Assembly (NCBI GenBank): GCA_016218185.1
Contig: JACREP010000005.1
Location: 1-8,929 of the forward strand
Length of the DNA: 8,929 nucleotides
Source: Candidatus Gottesmanbacteria bacterium
Lineage (GTDB): Bacteria > Patescibacteriota > Microgenomatia > UBA10105 > UBA927
Direction of reading: 5' to 3'
The notes beneath the pieces were generated by a model, which was not told the DNA's origin, did not search any database, and worked only from the letters and a program-made list of their open reading frames with translations. Numbering within the stretch: the first letter of the stretch is position 1; each line of letters starts with the position of its first letter. Shown here in pieces: positions 1-4,822 of the stretch. The position numbers and the translations under genes are program-made.

Positions 1-2
1 AA

Positions 3-500
3 ATTCTTCAGAAAAATATAAAAAAGAACAAATTACCTCGAGTAAAAATTTTTAATTTTGCATTGTCTAACAAGGTCGGTGAAACTAGCCTTCATGTGAG
101 TTTCGAAGAAAATAATCCGTGGACTTGGGGAGATACAATTATCTATAACATGTGGGGAGATGAGGACAATGACAAAAAAGTTACAGTTAAGACCGTTTTA
201 CTATCAAATTACATTACTAAACCAGTTGACTTGCTAAAAATGGACATTGAAGGCTCTGAGCAAATGGTTTTAGAAGAGATTGAACATAAGCTTTCTTTTA
301 TTAGAGAAATAGTTATGGAGTATCACGGAACAAGAACAAGTATTAATGTTAACAACTTTTTAGTTATAAGGAGTGTCTTGGAAAGAAATGGATTTATAGT
401 AAAGTCATATACCAAAGATTTAAAGTTTGCGTTTCCAAATTTTGTTGCAAACTTAAGGAAGACGTCATCTGTTTTTACAATAAAAGCTTTAAGAAGTTAA
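3..500 (+). CDS. FkbM family methyltransferase, C-terminal part (5' end outside window)
   Basis: This is the C-terminal 165 residues of a SAM-dependent methyltransferase of the FkbM type. The family O-methylates sugars or polyketides and is often found in surface-polysaccharide clusters. The frame is open from base 3, so the TTG at 63 is internal and not a start. The key signature is the segment VDLLKMDIEGSEQMVLEEIE at about bases 225-284; the MDIEGSE core is a hallmark of the FkbM fold. It is followed by a strand reading REIVMEYHG, as expected for the family. The SAM-binding N-terminal half (usually about 100 or more residues) lies outside the window. Base composition is about 33% GC over 61-480, against roughly half in the genes to the right, which suggests a transferred or glycan-cluster gene. 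The substrate cannot be told from the sequence. Confidence 0.88.
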   Translation: MLQKNIKKNKLPRVKIFNFALSNKVGETSLHVSFEENNPWTWGDTIIYNMWGDEDNDKKVTVKTVLLSNYITKPVDLLKMDIEGSEQMVLEEIEHKLSFIREIVMEYHGTRTSINVNNFLVIRSVLERNGFIVKSYTKDLKFAFPNFVANLRKTSSVFTIKALRS

Positions 501-504
501 TTTT

Positions 505-541
505 CTCTGTCTGTAGCAGAGTTTCGAGCCGAATTTTTCGG
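505..541 (+). terminator. Possible weak terminator/hairpin pair after the FkbM gene
   Basis: Two small hairpins follow the FkbM stop codon. The first has arms CTCTG (505-509) and CAGAG (517-521) and is followed by only three T. The second is CCGAA (529-533), loop TTT, TTCGG (537-541). The T-run after the first is short, so termination is only a possibility. Both may instead belong to the repeat cluster that starts here. Confidence 0.3.
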
Positions 542-654
542 AGGCGCGGCGCCAGTTTACCCTGAGCGAAGCCGAAGGGCATCCGTCGCGCCGGAGTTGC
601 GAGCCGAGCGAAGCGGGGCGACTGTGCCCGACCGTAGCTTTAGCGAAGGCGGGC
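542..654. repeat. Cluster of GC-rich palindromic repeats sharing an AGCGAAG core
   Basis: This non-coding stretch holds three copies of AGCGAAG (565-571, 607-613, 642-648), each inside an inverted-repeat context. The units are: CCCT...AGGG at 560-579; a larger hairpin with arms GTCGCGCC (584-591) and GGGGCGAC (615-622), 7 of 8 pairs; and GCCCGACC (626-633) with GGCGGGC (648-654), which pair except for one bulged A. A compact palindrome GGCGC-G-GCGCC lies at 543-553. The composition contrasts sharply with the AT-rich gene on the left. Such dispersed imperfect palindromes resemble REP-like elements and are familiar from CPR genomes; no transposase is present here, so how they moved is unknown. 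Together with 655-710, in which I see only the small inverted repeat CTCTA/TAGAG (696-700 and 707-711), this accounts for the whole gap between the genes. Confidence 0.7.
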
Positions 655-710
655 TCATACAAAGGTGATTCTAACTCGACCAACAAAATTTTTCTCTCTA
701 GAGCGTTAGA

Positions 711-755
711 GCGATGAATTCGAGGTTCAACCTCGGATATACTGGGATTTATCGC
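711..755. repeat. 45-nt structured palindromic element at the broken toxin's 5' edge
   Basis: The outer arms GCGATGAATT (711-720) and GATTTATCGC (746-755) form a 10-bp stem with two G-T pairs. Inside lies a second hairpin, CGAGG-TTCAA-CCTCG (721-735). The apparent start codon of the toxin remnant (714) falls inside this element, so the first residues of that reading frame are repeat-derived rather than toxin sequence. It resembles a mobile palindromic unit, but only this one copy is in the window. Confidence 0.5.
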
Positions 756-923
756 AAAAATACACTAGCTATGGCGTCTGACTATAGCGTCTATTATTTT
801 GTTTCCCCTGTGTTGATTTTATATGGATTTATCAAAAAATCTCAAAAAACGCCCCTACGAGAACTACAAACCGCATTGACGCGATATCGCCAATGGAAAG
901 CAAATAATCCGTTTGACAAATGA
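714..923 (+). pseudogene. HigB/RelE-type toxin remnant (Gp49-like, C-terminal half only)
   Basis: The 69-codon frame ends in a recognisable HigB-type toxin C-terminus: YYFVSPVLILYGFIKKSQKT at residues 27-46, followed by a helix rich in R and L. In the phage Gp49-like/HigB family this strand plus the G-F-x-K-K-x-Q-K-T-P motif forms the end of the RNase core. Full-length members are about 100-120 residues; here only about 50 (from about base 771) look like toxin. The N-terminal helices are missing, and the first residues come from the palindromic element at 711-755. No Shine-Dalgarno sequence precedes the ATG. It overlaps the extended frame of the following XRE antitoxin by 4 nt (ATGA), the usual toxin-antitoxin gene order for HigBA. 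Most likely a decayed toxin; a shortened, still expressed protein is the less likely alternative. Confidence 0.6.
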
Positions 924-941
924 TATCTTATATGATATCAT
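913..941 (+). promoter_or_regulatory. Antitoxin promoter with overlapping palindrome (likely operator)
   Basis: A consensus -35 TTGACA (913-918) is followed after exactly 17 nt by TATCAT (936-941). The start ATG at 950 lies 8 nt downstream of the -10, so the transcript would be leaderless or nearly so. The palindrome TGATATC-TTATAT-GATATCA (921-940) fills the spacer and overlaps the -10. That is the normal place for an operator bound by a HigA-type antitoxin to repress its own operon. The -35 sits inside the last codons of the toxin remnant. Confidence 0.6.
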
Positions 942-949
942 TTTACCGT

Positions 950-1237
950 ATGAAAAATAATCTTCTCTATACATTTGAAGAGGATTTGGCAAAACGGTTG
1001 AAAAATCCTGCGTTTCGAAAAGTATGGGAGGATTCAGAGCCGGAGTATTTATTGGCAAAACAGCTCATAGAAAAGCGCCTCCAAAAGAAATTGTCGCAAC
1101 GGGCCCTGGCAAAAAAACTTCATACTACGCAGGCGGTCATATCAAGACTAGAAACGATGCAAGCAAATCCTTCTCTAAACCTGTTGAAGCGTATCGCTGT
1201 TGTATTTGATACAAAACTCACTCTTCGTTTTCATTAA
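950..1237 (+). CDS. XRE-family HTH antitoxin (HigA-like)
   Basis: A 95-residue protein with a helix-turn-helix of the Cro/C1 type at about residues 35-90. The core reads LSQRALAKKL (48-57) then TTQAVISRLE (59-68), the classic helix 2-turn-helix 3 pattern, followed by PSLNLLKRIA (74-83). An N-terminal helical part (FEEDLAKRLKNPAFRKVWED) is typical of HigA-type antitoxins that neutralise HigB/RelE toxins and repress their own promoter. I chose the ATG at 950 rather than the in-frame ATG at 920 because the extra ten codons would be encoded by the promoter palindrome. No Shine-Dalgarno sequence precedes it; the promoter at 913-941 suggests leaderless translation. It follows the toxin remnant, so it is probably an orphaned antitoxin still repressing itself or acting on related modules elsewhere. 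Confidence 0.85.
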   Translation: MKNNLLYTFEEDLAKRLKNPAFRKVWEDSEPEYLLAKQLIEKRLQKKLSQRALAKKLHTTQAVISRLETMQANPSLNLLKRIAVVFDTKLTLRFH

Positions 1238-1317
1238 TACTACTCGCACGTTTTCGCTTTGGTAAATCCGGCTTGATCCGCGCGCGTCATATTCCCAGTA
1301 TAGCGCAATAAAGATTT

Positions 1318-1326
1318 TGGTATACT
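1318..1326 (+). promoter_or_regulatory. Extended -10 promoter of the BRO-N gene
   Basis: TGGTATACT is an extended -10 (TGn plus TATACT). The ATG at 1336 begins 9 nt after it and there is no convincing Shine-Dalgarno sequence, so the mRNA would start within a few bases of the start codon. No good -35 is seen at the matching distance, as is usual for extended -10 promoters. AGTATA at 1297-1302 is the inverted copy of the -10 hexamer. Confidence 0.5.
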
Positions 1327-1335
1327 ACGAGAGAT

Positions 1336-2184
1336 ATGACTGAAACCCATTTGGCAATATTTCGCGGCAGAAAAATACGCCGCACCATTTATCAAAAGGA
1401 ATGGTGGTTCGTGGTGAACGATATTATAGAGGCATTGGCAGATTCTCGGGATCCAGCGCAATATTTTAAGCGGCTCAAGGAAAGAGATGAGGAGCTCGCA
1501 AAATTGACGGATACAGGGGGGGTACAATTTGTACCACCCCTTATGCTGGATGTTAAAACTCCGGGGGGAGTGCAAAAGGCGTATTGTTGGCATACCGAGG
1601 GCATTTTTCGTCTCATCCAATCTATGCCCTCTCCCAAGGCCGAGCCCTTCAAACGCTGGTTGGCCAAAGTCGGCTATGAGCGAATACAGGAAATAGAGAA
1701 TCCCGAACTGGCAACCAAGCGCACCAGACTGCTCTATAAGCTCAAAGGCTATTCTGAAGATTGGATTGAAAAGCGTATGCGCGGGATTGCCATCCGCGAG
1801 GAGCTGACCGATGAATGGAAAAATCGGGATGTGGGTGGCGATTTGGAGTATGCGATTCTTACCGCGGAAATCTCCAAAGCAACATTTGGCATGACACCGT
1901 CGGAATATAAGAAATTCAAAGGATTGGCGAGGGAAAACCTCCGCGACCACATGGATGATTTGGAACTCATTTTTACCATGTTGGGAGAGGCATCTACGAC
2001 GCGCATTACCAAAGCAAGAAACGCACGGGGATTTCCTGAAAATAAACATGTAGCACGTCAGGGCGGTAGGATTGCGGGCAATGCGCGGCGGGAGCTGGAA
2101 AAAAAATCAGGACAAAAAGTAACGACGCGGCGCAACTATCTGAAAGTTCCTCAAAATCCTAAACTTAGGATAGGCAAACAGTGA
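1336..2184 (+). CDS. BRO-N domain protein, phage antirepressor-like
   Basis: A 282-residue protein of the widespread bacterial family with an N-terminal Bro-N domain (related to phage Ant antirepressors and baculovirus BRO proteins). The N-terminal domain spans about residues 6-115: IFRGRKIRRTI near the start, then WWFVVNDIIEAL and the family motif IQSMPSPKAEPFKRWLAKVG at about residues 96-115. The C-terminal part carries the conserved stretches LTDEWKNR, LEYAILTAEISKATFGM and LEKKSGQKVTT, so the gene looks full length and intact. BRO-N proteins bind DNA or act as antirepressors; the role of chromosomal copies is mostly unknown. Its TGA stop overlaps the GTG start of recX, so the two are translationally coupled. 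A 269-codon open frame on the opposite strand covers much of it but has no recognisable content. Phage or mobile-element origin is an inference from the family. Confidence 0.85.
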   Translation: MTETHLAIFRGRKIRRTIYQKEWWFVVNDIIEALADSRDPAQYFKRLKERDEELAKLTDTGGVQFVPPLMLDVKTPGGVQKAYCWHTEGIFRLIQSMPSPKAEPFKRWLAKVGYERIQEIENPELATKRTRLLYKLKGYSEDWIEKRMRGIAIREELTDEWKNRDVGGDLEYAILTAEISKATFGMTPSEYKKFKGLARENLRDHMDDLELIFTMLGEASTTRITKARNARGFPENKHVARQGGRIAGNARRELEKKSGQKVTTRRNYLKVPQNPKLRIGKQ

Positions 2185-2702
2185 CCATGGATACGACGGT
2201 GTATGAAAAGCTTGTGAATGCGGGAATTCGGTTTATCTCGTACCGGCCGAGGAGTGAAAAAGAAATCCGGGATTTTCTCAAAAAGAAACTGAATAGATGG
2301 AAAGTCTTCGGCGGAACGGTTGCTGACAAGGTCATTGCCCGGCTCACAGAACTGGATTACGTGGACGATGCCAAATTTGCCGCATGGTGGGTAGAGCAGC
2401 GGCAGACGTTCCGGCCCAAAGGCATACGCCTCATAAAACAAGAGTTACGTGCAAAGGGGATAGGAATGGATATTGCGGAAGAATTGATGCAAGATCTAAG
2501 TAGTCAATCCAGTGACGGTCGTAGTCAAATTGACTACAGAGAGAAAGAATTGGCCAGCAACGCGGTGCGGAAAAAGCTTGATCTATGGCAAAAACTACCT
2601 TCTTTGGTTAAGAAAAAAAGAATATACGATTTCTTATCCCGACGCGGATTTGCTGCCGATACGATCGGTAGCATCATTGACGAGCTGATGCAAAAAGAGT
2701 AA
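2181..2702 (+). CDS. recX: Regulatory protein RecX
   Basis: A 173-residue RecX, the cytoplasmic modulator that binds RecA filaments and limits or tunes recombination and SOS induction. Three helical repeats are visible: residues about 20-60 with RPRSEKEIRDFLKKKLNR; about 50-100 with ELDYVDDAKFAAWWVEQR and RPKGIRLIKQELRAKGI (the strongest RecX signature); and about 120-173 with KKKRIYDFLSRRGF. Start choice: GTG at 2181 overlaps the upstream TGA (GTGA) and has AGGATAGG at 2167-2174 at a suitable distance; the ATG two codons later is an alternative. Between repeats two and three lies a polar linker (SSQSSDGRSQIDYREKE) encoded by a palindromic repeat at 2500-2537. No recA is in the window. Length is normal for the family. 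Confidence 0.88.
   Translation: MTMDTTVYEKLVNAGIRFISYRPRSEKEIRDFLKKKLNRWKVFGGTVADKVIARLTELDYVDDAKFAAWWVEQRQTFRPKGIRLIKQELRAKGIGMDIAEELMQDLSSQSSDGRSQIDYREKELASNAVRKKLDLWQKLPSLVKKKRIYDFLSRRGFAADTIGSIIDELMQKE
2500..2537. repeat. Palindromic repeat inside the recX linker
   Basis: GTAGTCAA occurs at 2500-2507 and again at 2521-2528, where it forms a near-perfect palindrome with TTGACTAC (2530-2537) around a single A. It codes for the serine-rich linker between the second and third RecX helical repeats and keeps the reading frame. It could be a small insertion of a palindromic repeat or a chance feature. Confidence 0.55.
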
Positions 2703-2744
2703 AATACAGGGAGTAACGGATTGAAGGTGAGTATTGCATTTTTT

Positions 2745-2812
2745 GTAGGAGTATGAATACCCATAACCATAGTTCTTCTCCTACGATACCCTCATAAAGA
2801 CGGGATTTTTTT
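2745..2812 (+). terminator. Hairpins in the recX-rny gap, possible terminator
   Basis: GTAGGAG (2745-2751) pairs with CTCCTAC (2778-2784) around a 26-nt loop that itself contains TATG/CATA arms. Just after it, CCC (2789-2791) can pair with GGG (2802-2804), extended by AT/AT, and runs into seven T (2806-2812). The short stem makes it a weak intrinsic terminator, but the hairpin plus T-run is the right shape for ending recX transcripts or for attenuation ahead of rny. Confidence 0.4.
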
Positions 2813-2855
2813 GCTGCACCCCTTCATTCCGCAAGCTTTTTCCCAAGGAGGTCAT

Positions 2856-4352
2856 ATGTTTGATGTAATCAAAACGTTATCCGGACTCGTACAGGCGAAA
2901 AAAAGTCAGACGGGCAAGACGGTCACGGCGGCAAAACCCCCCGCTGGGCGCGAGCCGCAAAAACCCGCCGAGCCCAGGCACGTCGATACCCAAGCCACGC
3001 TCAGAGTCGCCGAAGCACAGGCTATAGAGCTGATTGTCGAGGCCAAAGATCAGGCGTTCCGCATACGGCGCGAGGCAGAGGAGGAGGTGCGGCGAAAAAC
3101 CGGCGAAGTCGAACGAAGAGAAGGATTGGTGCAGGATCGGGAACGACGGTTGGAAGAGAGTGAACAGCGCATCCGCAAACAACTCGAAGAAGTTGAAGGG
3201 CTGCACAAGCAGGCGCTGGAAAAATTACAACATATCAGCCACATGACCACGGATGAGGCAAAGACCTCGATGCTTGGTCAACTTCGTGAAGATCTGAAAG
3301 AAGACATGGCAAAAATGATGCGCGAAGAGCAGACGCAAGCGCAGGAGGAAGCGGAAATCAAAGCAAAGGAAATTCTGGTTGATGCCATGCGTCACGGTGC
3401 CACGGAATATGTGCCGGAGTACACCGTATCCATTATCAAAATTACCGATGAGGATATGAAAGGCCGCATCATAGGGAAAGAGGGCAGAAACATCCGTGCG
3501 TTTGAAACAGCTACCGGTGTGGATGTGGATTTGGATGAAGAGGGAGTCATCCGGCTGTCGTGTTTTGACCCGGTGCGCCGGGAAATTGCCCGGGTGGCGC
3601 TCGAGCGGCTCCTTCGGGATGGCCGCGTGCAGCCGGGCAGAATTGAAGAAATTATCGAGCAGGTCAAAAAAGAAATCGAGCGCATCATGTTTGAAGAAGG
3701 ACAGAAGTTGTGTCATGCCATAGGGGTGTACAACTTGCCTGCGCCGTTGGTTGCGCTTTTGGGTCGATTTAAATACCGATTTTCTTACGGGCAAAACATG
3801 ATTGCCCATACGCTGGAGGAAACCAAAATCGGCATCGCCCTTGCCCAGGAAGTGGGAGCAGATGTGAACGTGGTACGGTTGGGGTGTCTCCTTCATGACA
3901 TCGGAAAAATTATAACGGACAAAGAAGGAAGTCATGTCGATTTGGGTGTTGAGATGCTGAAAAAATACGGCATACCCCAAAAGGTTATTGACTGCGTCGC
4001 ACAGCATCATGAGGACACACCGTTTACTTCGATCGAATCAACGCTCGTGTACATCGCCGATGCCATATCTGGCAGCCGTCCGGGTGCGCGGTATGAAAAT
4101 TATGAAGAATACATCAAACGCCTGACGGACCTGGAGGCTATTGCCAAAGTACACAAGGGAGTGACAGAAGCATTTGCGTTTCAGGCAGGCCGCGAGATCC
4201 GAGTGGTAGTGGATCCGGGAGAGGTAGATGATGCCACGGCAACGCTTATGGCACGCGAGATAAAGAAGGAAGTAGAAGAAAAGCTCACCTTTCCGGGGCA
4301 GATTAAAATTTCCGTAATCCGGGAACTGCGCGCCACAGAAATTGCAAAATAA
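2856..4352 (+). CDS. rny: Ribonuclease Y, without the usual N-terminal membrane anchor
   Basis: RNase Y is the endoribonuclease that starts mRNA decay in many bacteria. From the ATG at 2856 the protein has 498 residues. A perfect AAGGAGGT (2845-2852) sits 3 nt before it, so this start is preferred over the in-frame TTG at 2811. Domain order: a Pro/Lys-rich tail (1-45); a charged coiled coil (about 45-185); a KH RNA-binding domain with GRIIGKEGRNIRAFE at about 199-213; then the HD domain. Visible HD metal ligands are H318 (MIAH), H347-D348 (LLHDIGK), H384-H385 (AQHHED) and D402 (YIADAISGSRPG). The C-terminal region with FQAGREIRV and PGQIKISVIRELRA is also canonical. Unlike Bacillus RNase Y, no hydrophobic N-terminal segment is seen, so the enzyme may be cytoplasmic. 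It lies between recX and the HU gene. Confidence 0.95.
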   Translation: MFDVIKTLSGLVQAKKSQTGKTVTAAKPPAGREPQKPAEPRHVDTQATLRVAEAQAIELIVEAKDQAFRIRREAEEEVRRKTGEVERREGLVQDRERRLEESEQRIRKQLEEVEGLHKQALEKLQHISHMTTDEAKTSMLGQLREDLKEDMAKMMREEQTQAQEEAEIKAKEILVDAMRHGATEYVPEYTVSIIKITDEDMKGRIIGKEGRNIRAFETATGVDVDLDEEGVIRLSCFDPVRREIARVALERLLRDGRVQPGRIEEIIEQVKKEIERIMFEEGQKLCHAIGVYNLPAPLVALLGRFKYRFSYGQNMIAHTLEETKIGIALAQEVGADVNVVRLGCLLHDIGKIITDKEGSHVDLGVEMLKKYGIPQKVIDCVAQHHEDTPFTSIESTLVYIADAISGSRPGARYENYEEYIKRLTDLEAIAKVHKGVTEAFAFQAGREIRVVVDPGEVDDATATLMAREIKKEVEEKLTFPGQIKISVIRELRATEIAK

Positions 4353-4363
4353 TTTTTGATATC

Positions 4364-4392
4364 TTGACAGAACGGGCTAAATTCTTTACAGT
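4364..4392 (+). promoter_or_regulatory. Promoter of the HU gene
   Basis: TTGACA (4364-4369) and TACAGT (4387-4392) are separated by exactly 17 nt. Transcription would start near 4399, giving a leader of about 75 nt. It begins only 12 nt after the rny stop codon. A full consensus -35 fits a gene that must be made in large amounts. Confidence 0.6.
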
Positions 4393-4407
4393 GCCTCTTG
4401 GAGATCG

Positions 4408-4433
4408 TTAGGGCAATCCCCTAAAAATTTTTT
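4408..4433 (+). terminator. Hairpin with T-run: rny terminator inside the HU leader
   Basis: TTAGGG (4408-4413) pairs with CCCTAA (4419-4424) around a 5-nt loop. After three A comes a run of six T (4428-4433). It has the form of an intrinsic terminator for rny, but it lies downstream of the predicted HU promoter and therefore within the HU 5' leader. Confidence 0.5.
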
Positions 4434-4455
4434 CTTGTTCTATCCTTCTGCCCGG

Positions 4456-4464
4456 AGGAGGTGA
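4456..4464 (+). promoter_or_regulatory. Perfect Shine-Dalgarno sequence of the HU gene
   Basis: AGGAGGTGA is a 9-nt perfect complement of the usual 16S rRNA 3' end and lies 9 nt before the ATG at 4474. It shows that this organism uses strong Shine-Dalgarno initiation for some genes, in contrast to the leaderless-type starts at 950, 1336, 4823 and 7499. Confidence 0.8.
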
Positions 4465-4473
4465 AACAAAATC

Positions 4474-4746
4474 ATGACCAAAGCAGATTTAGTCGAAGTG
4501 GTTGCCAAAAAAGCAAGCTTAACTGCAAAAGCATCACGCGAAGCAGTGGCAGCAGTATTCGGGTCTATCACTGATGCGCTTAAGAAAGGCGACAAGGTAG
4601 TGGTGACGGGGTTCGGTACATTTATGGTCCGATCCCGCAAGTCCCGCACCGGTAGAAACCCGCAGACCGGCGCACCGATCAACATCCCGGCCCGAAAGAC
4701 GCCAGGATTCACCGCCGGAAAGGCGCTGAAGAAAGTTGTCCGGTAA
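4474..4746 (+). CDS. HU family DNA-binding protein
   Basis: A 90-residue HU/IHF-type nucleoid protein, the standard length of the family. HU dimers bend and compact DNA and help replication, repair and recombination. The N-terminal helices begin MTKADLVEVVAKKA. The core strand motif GFGTFMVRSRKSRTGRNPQT at residues 46-65 is the family signature, with Pro63 at the tip of the DNA-binding arm, the residue that intercalates into DNA. The C-terminus PGFTAGKALKKVV is canonical. Start is fixed by the perfect Shine-Dalgarno sequence at 4456-4464. It is transcribed alone: its own promoter lies upstream and a strong terminator lies 24 nt past the stop codon. Whether it is HU or a specialised IHF-like paralogue cannot be decided, but the sequence is plain HU. 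Confidence 0.95.
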   Translation: MTKADLVEVVAKKASLTAKASREAVAAVFGSITDALKKGDKVVVTGFGTFMVRSRKSRTGRNPQTGAPINIPARKTPGFTAGKALKKVVR

Positions 4747-4769
4747 ATCGTTATTGGACAACCGAGAAG

Positions 4770-4804
4770 AGGAGCCCTCGACAGCACGTCGGGGTTCCTT
4801 TTTT
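4770..4804 (+). terminator. Strong intrinsic terminator of the HU gene
   Basis: AGGAGCCCTCGAC (4770-4782) pairs with GTCGGGGTTCCT (4788-4799) as 12 base pairs, with one bulged T and one G-T pair, around the loop AGCAC. Six T follow (4799-4804). This is the clearest terminator in the window. Confidence 0.85.
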
Positions 4805-4812
4805 GATATACT
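4804..4812 (+). promoter_or_regulatory. Extended -10 promoter of the ABC exporter operon
   Basis: TGATATACT (TGn plus TATACT) starts at the last T of the HU terminator. The ATG at 4823 lies 10 nt after the -10 hexamer, as at the BRO-N gene. No -35 is evident; that region is occupied by the terminator stem. Confidence 0.5.
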
Positions 4813-4822
4813 CATGGAAGGT

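Noticed and set aside
489..686. Minus-strand 65-codon frame across the repeat cluster
   Set aside because: Made only of palindromic repeat sequence; no start signal and no protein family.
721..735. tRNA T-arm-like sequence CGAGGTTCAACCTCG
   Set aside because: The loop has 5 nt instead of 7, and no acceptor, D or anticodon arms can be placed around it.
542..755. CRISPR array
   Set aside because: The repeat units differ in sequence and length and are not regularly spaced; no cas genes nearby.
1240..2049. Minus-strand open frame of 269 codons opposite the BRO-N gene
   Set aside because: No recognisable domain, Cys/His/Phe-rich composition typical of an antisense shadow, and the + strand frame is a clear full-length family member.
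2182..2184. TGA recoding as in Gracilibacteria or Absconditabacteria
   Set aside because: TGA ends the BRO-N and ABC ATPase genes exactly where overlapping downstream starts are expected, and no gene contains an internal TGA.
3225..4010. Minus-strand open frame of 261 codons opposite rny
   Set aside because: Lies wholly within the conserved KH/HD-coding region of rny; no start signal and no family resemblance.
4736..4822. Longer N-terminus of the ABC ATPase
   Set aside because: This extension would be translated from the HU stop region and the HU terminator; the ATPase family starts close to the ATG at 4823.
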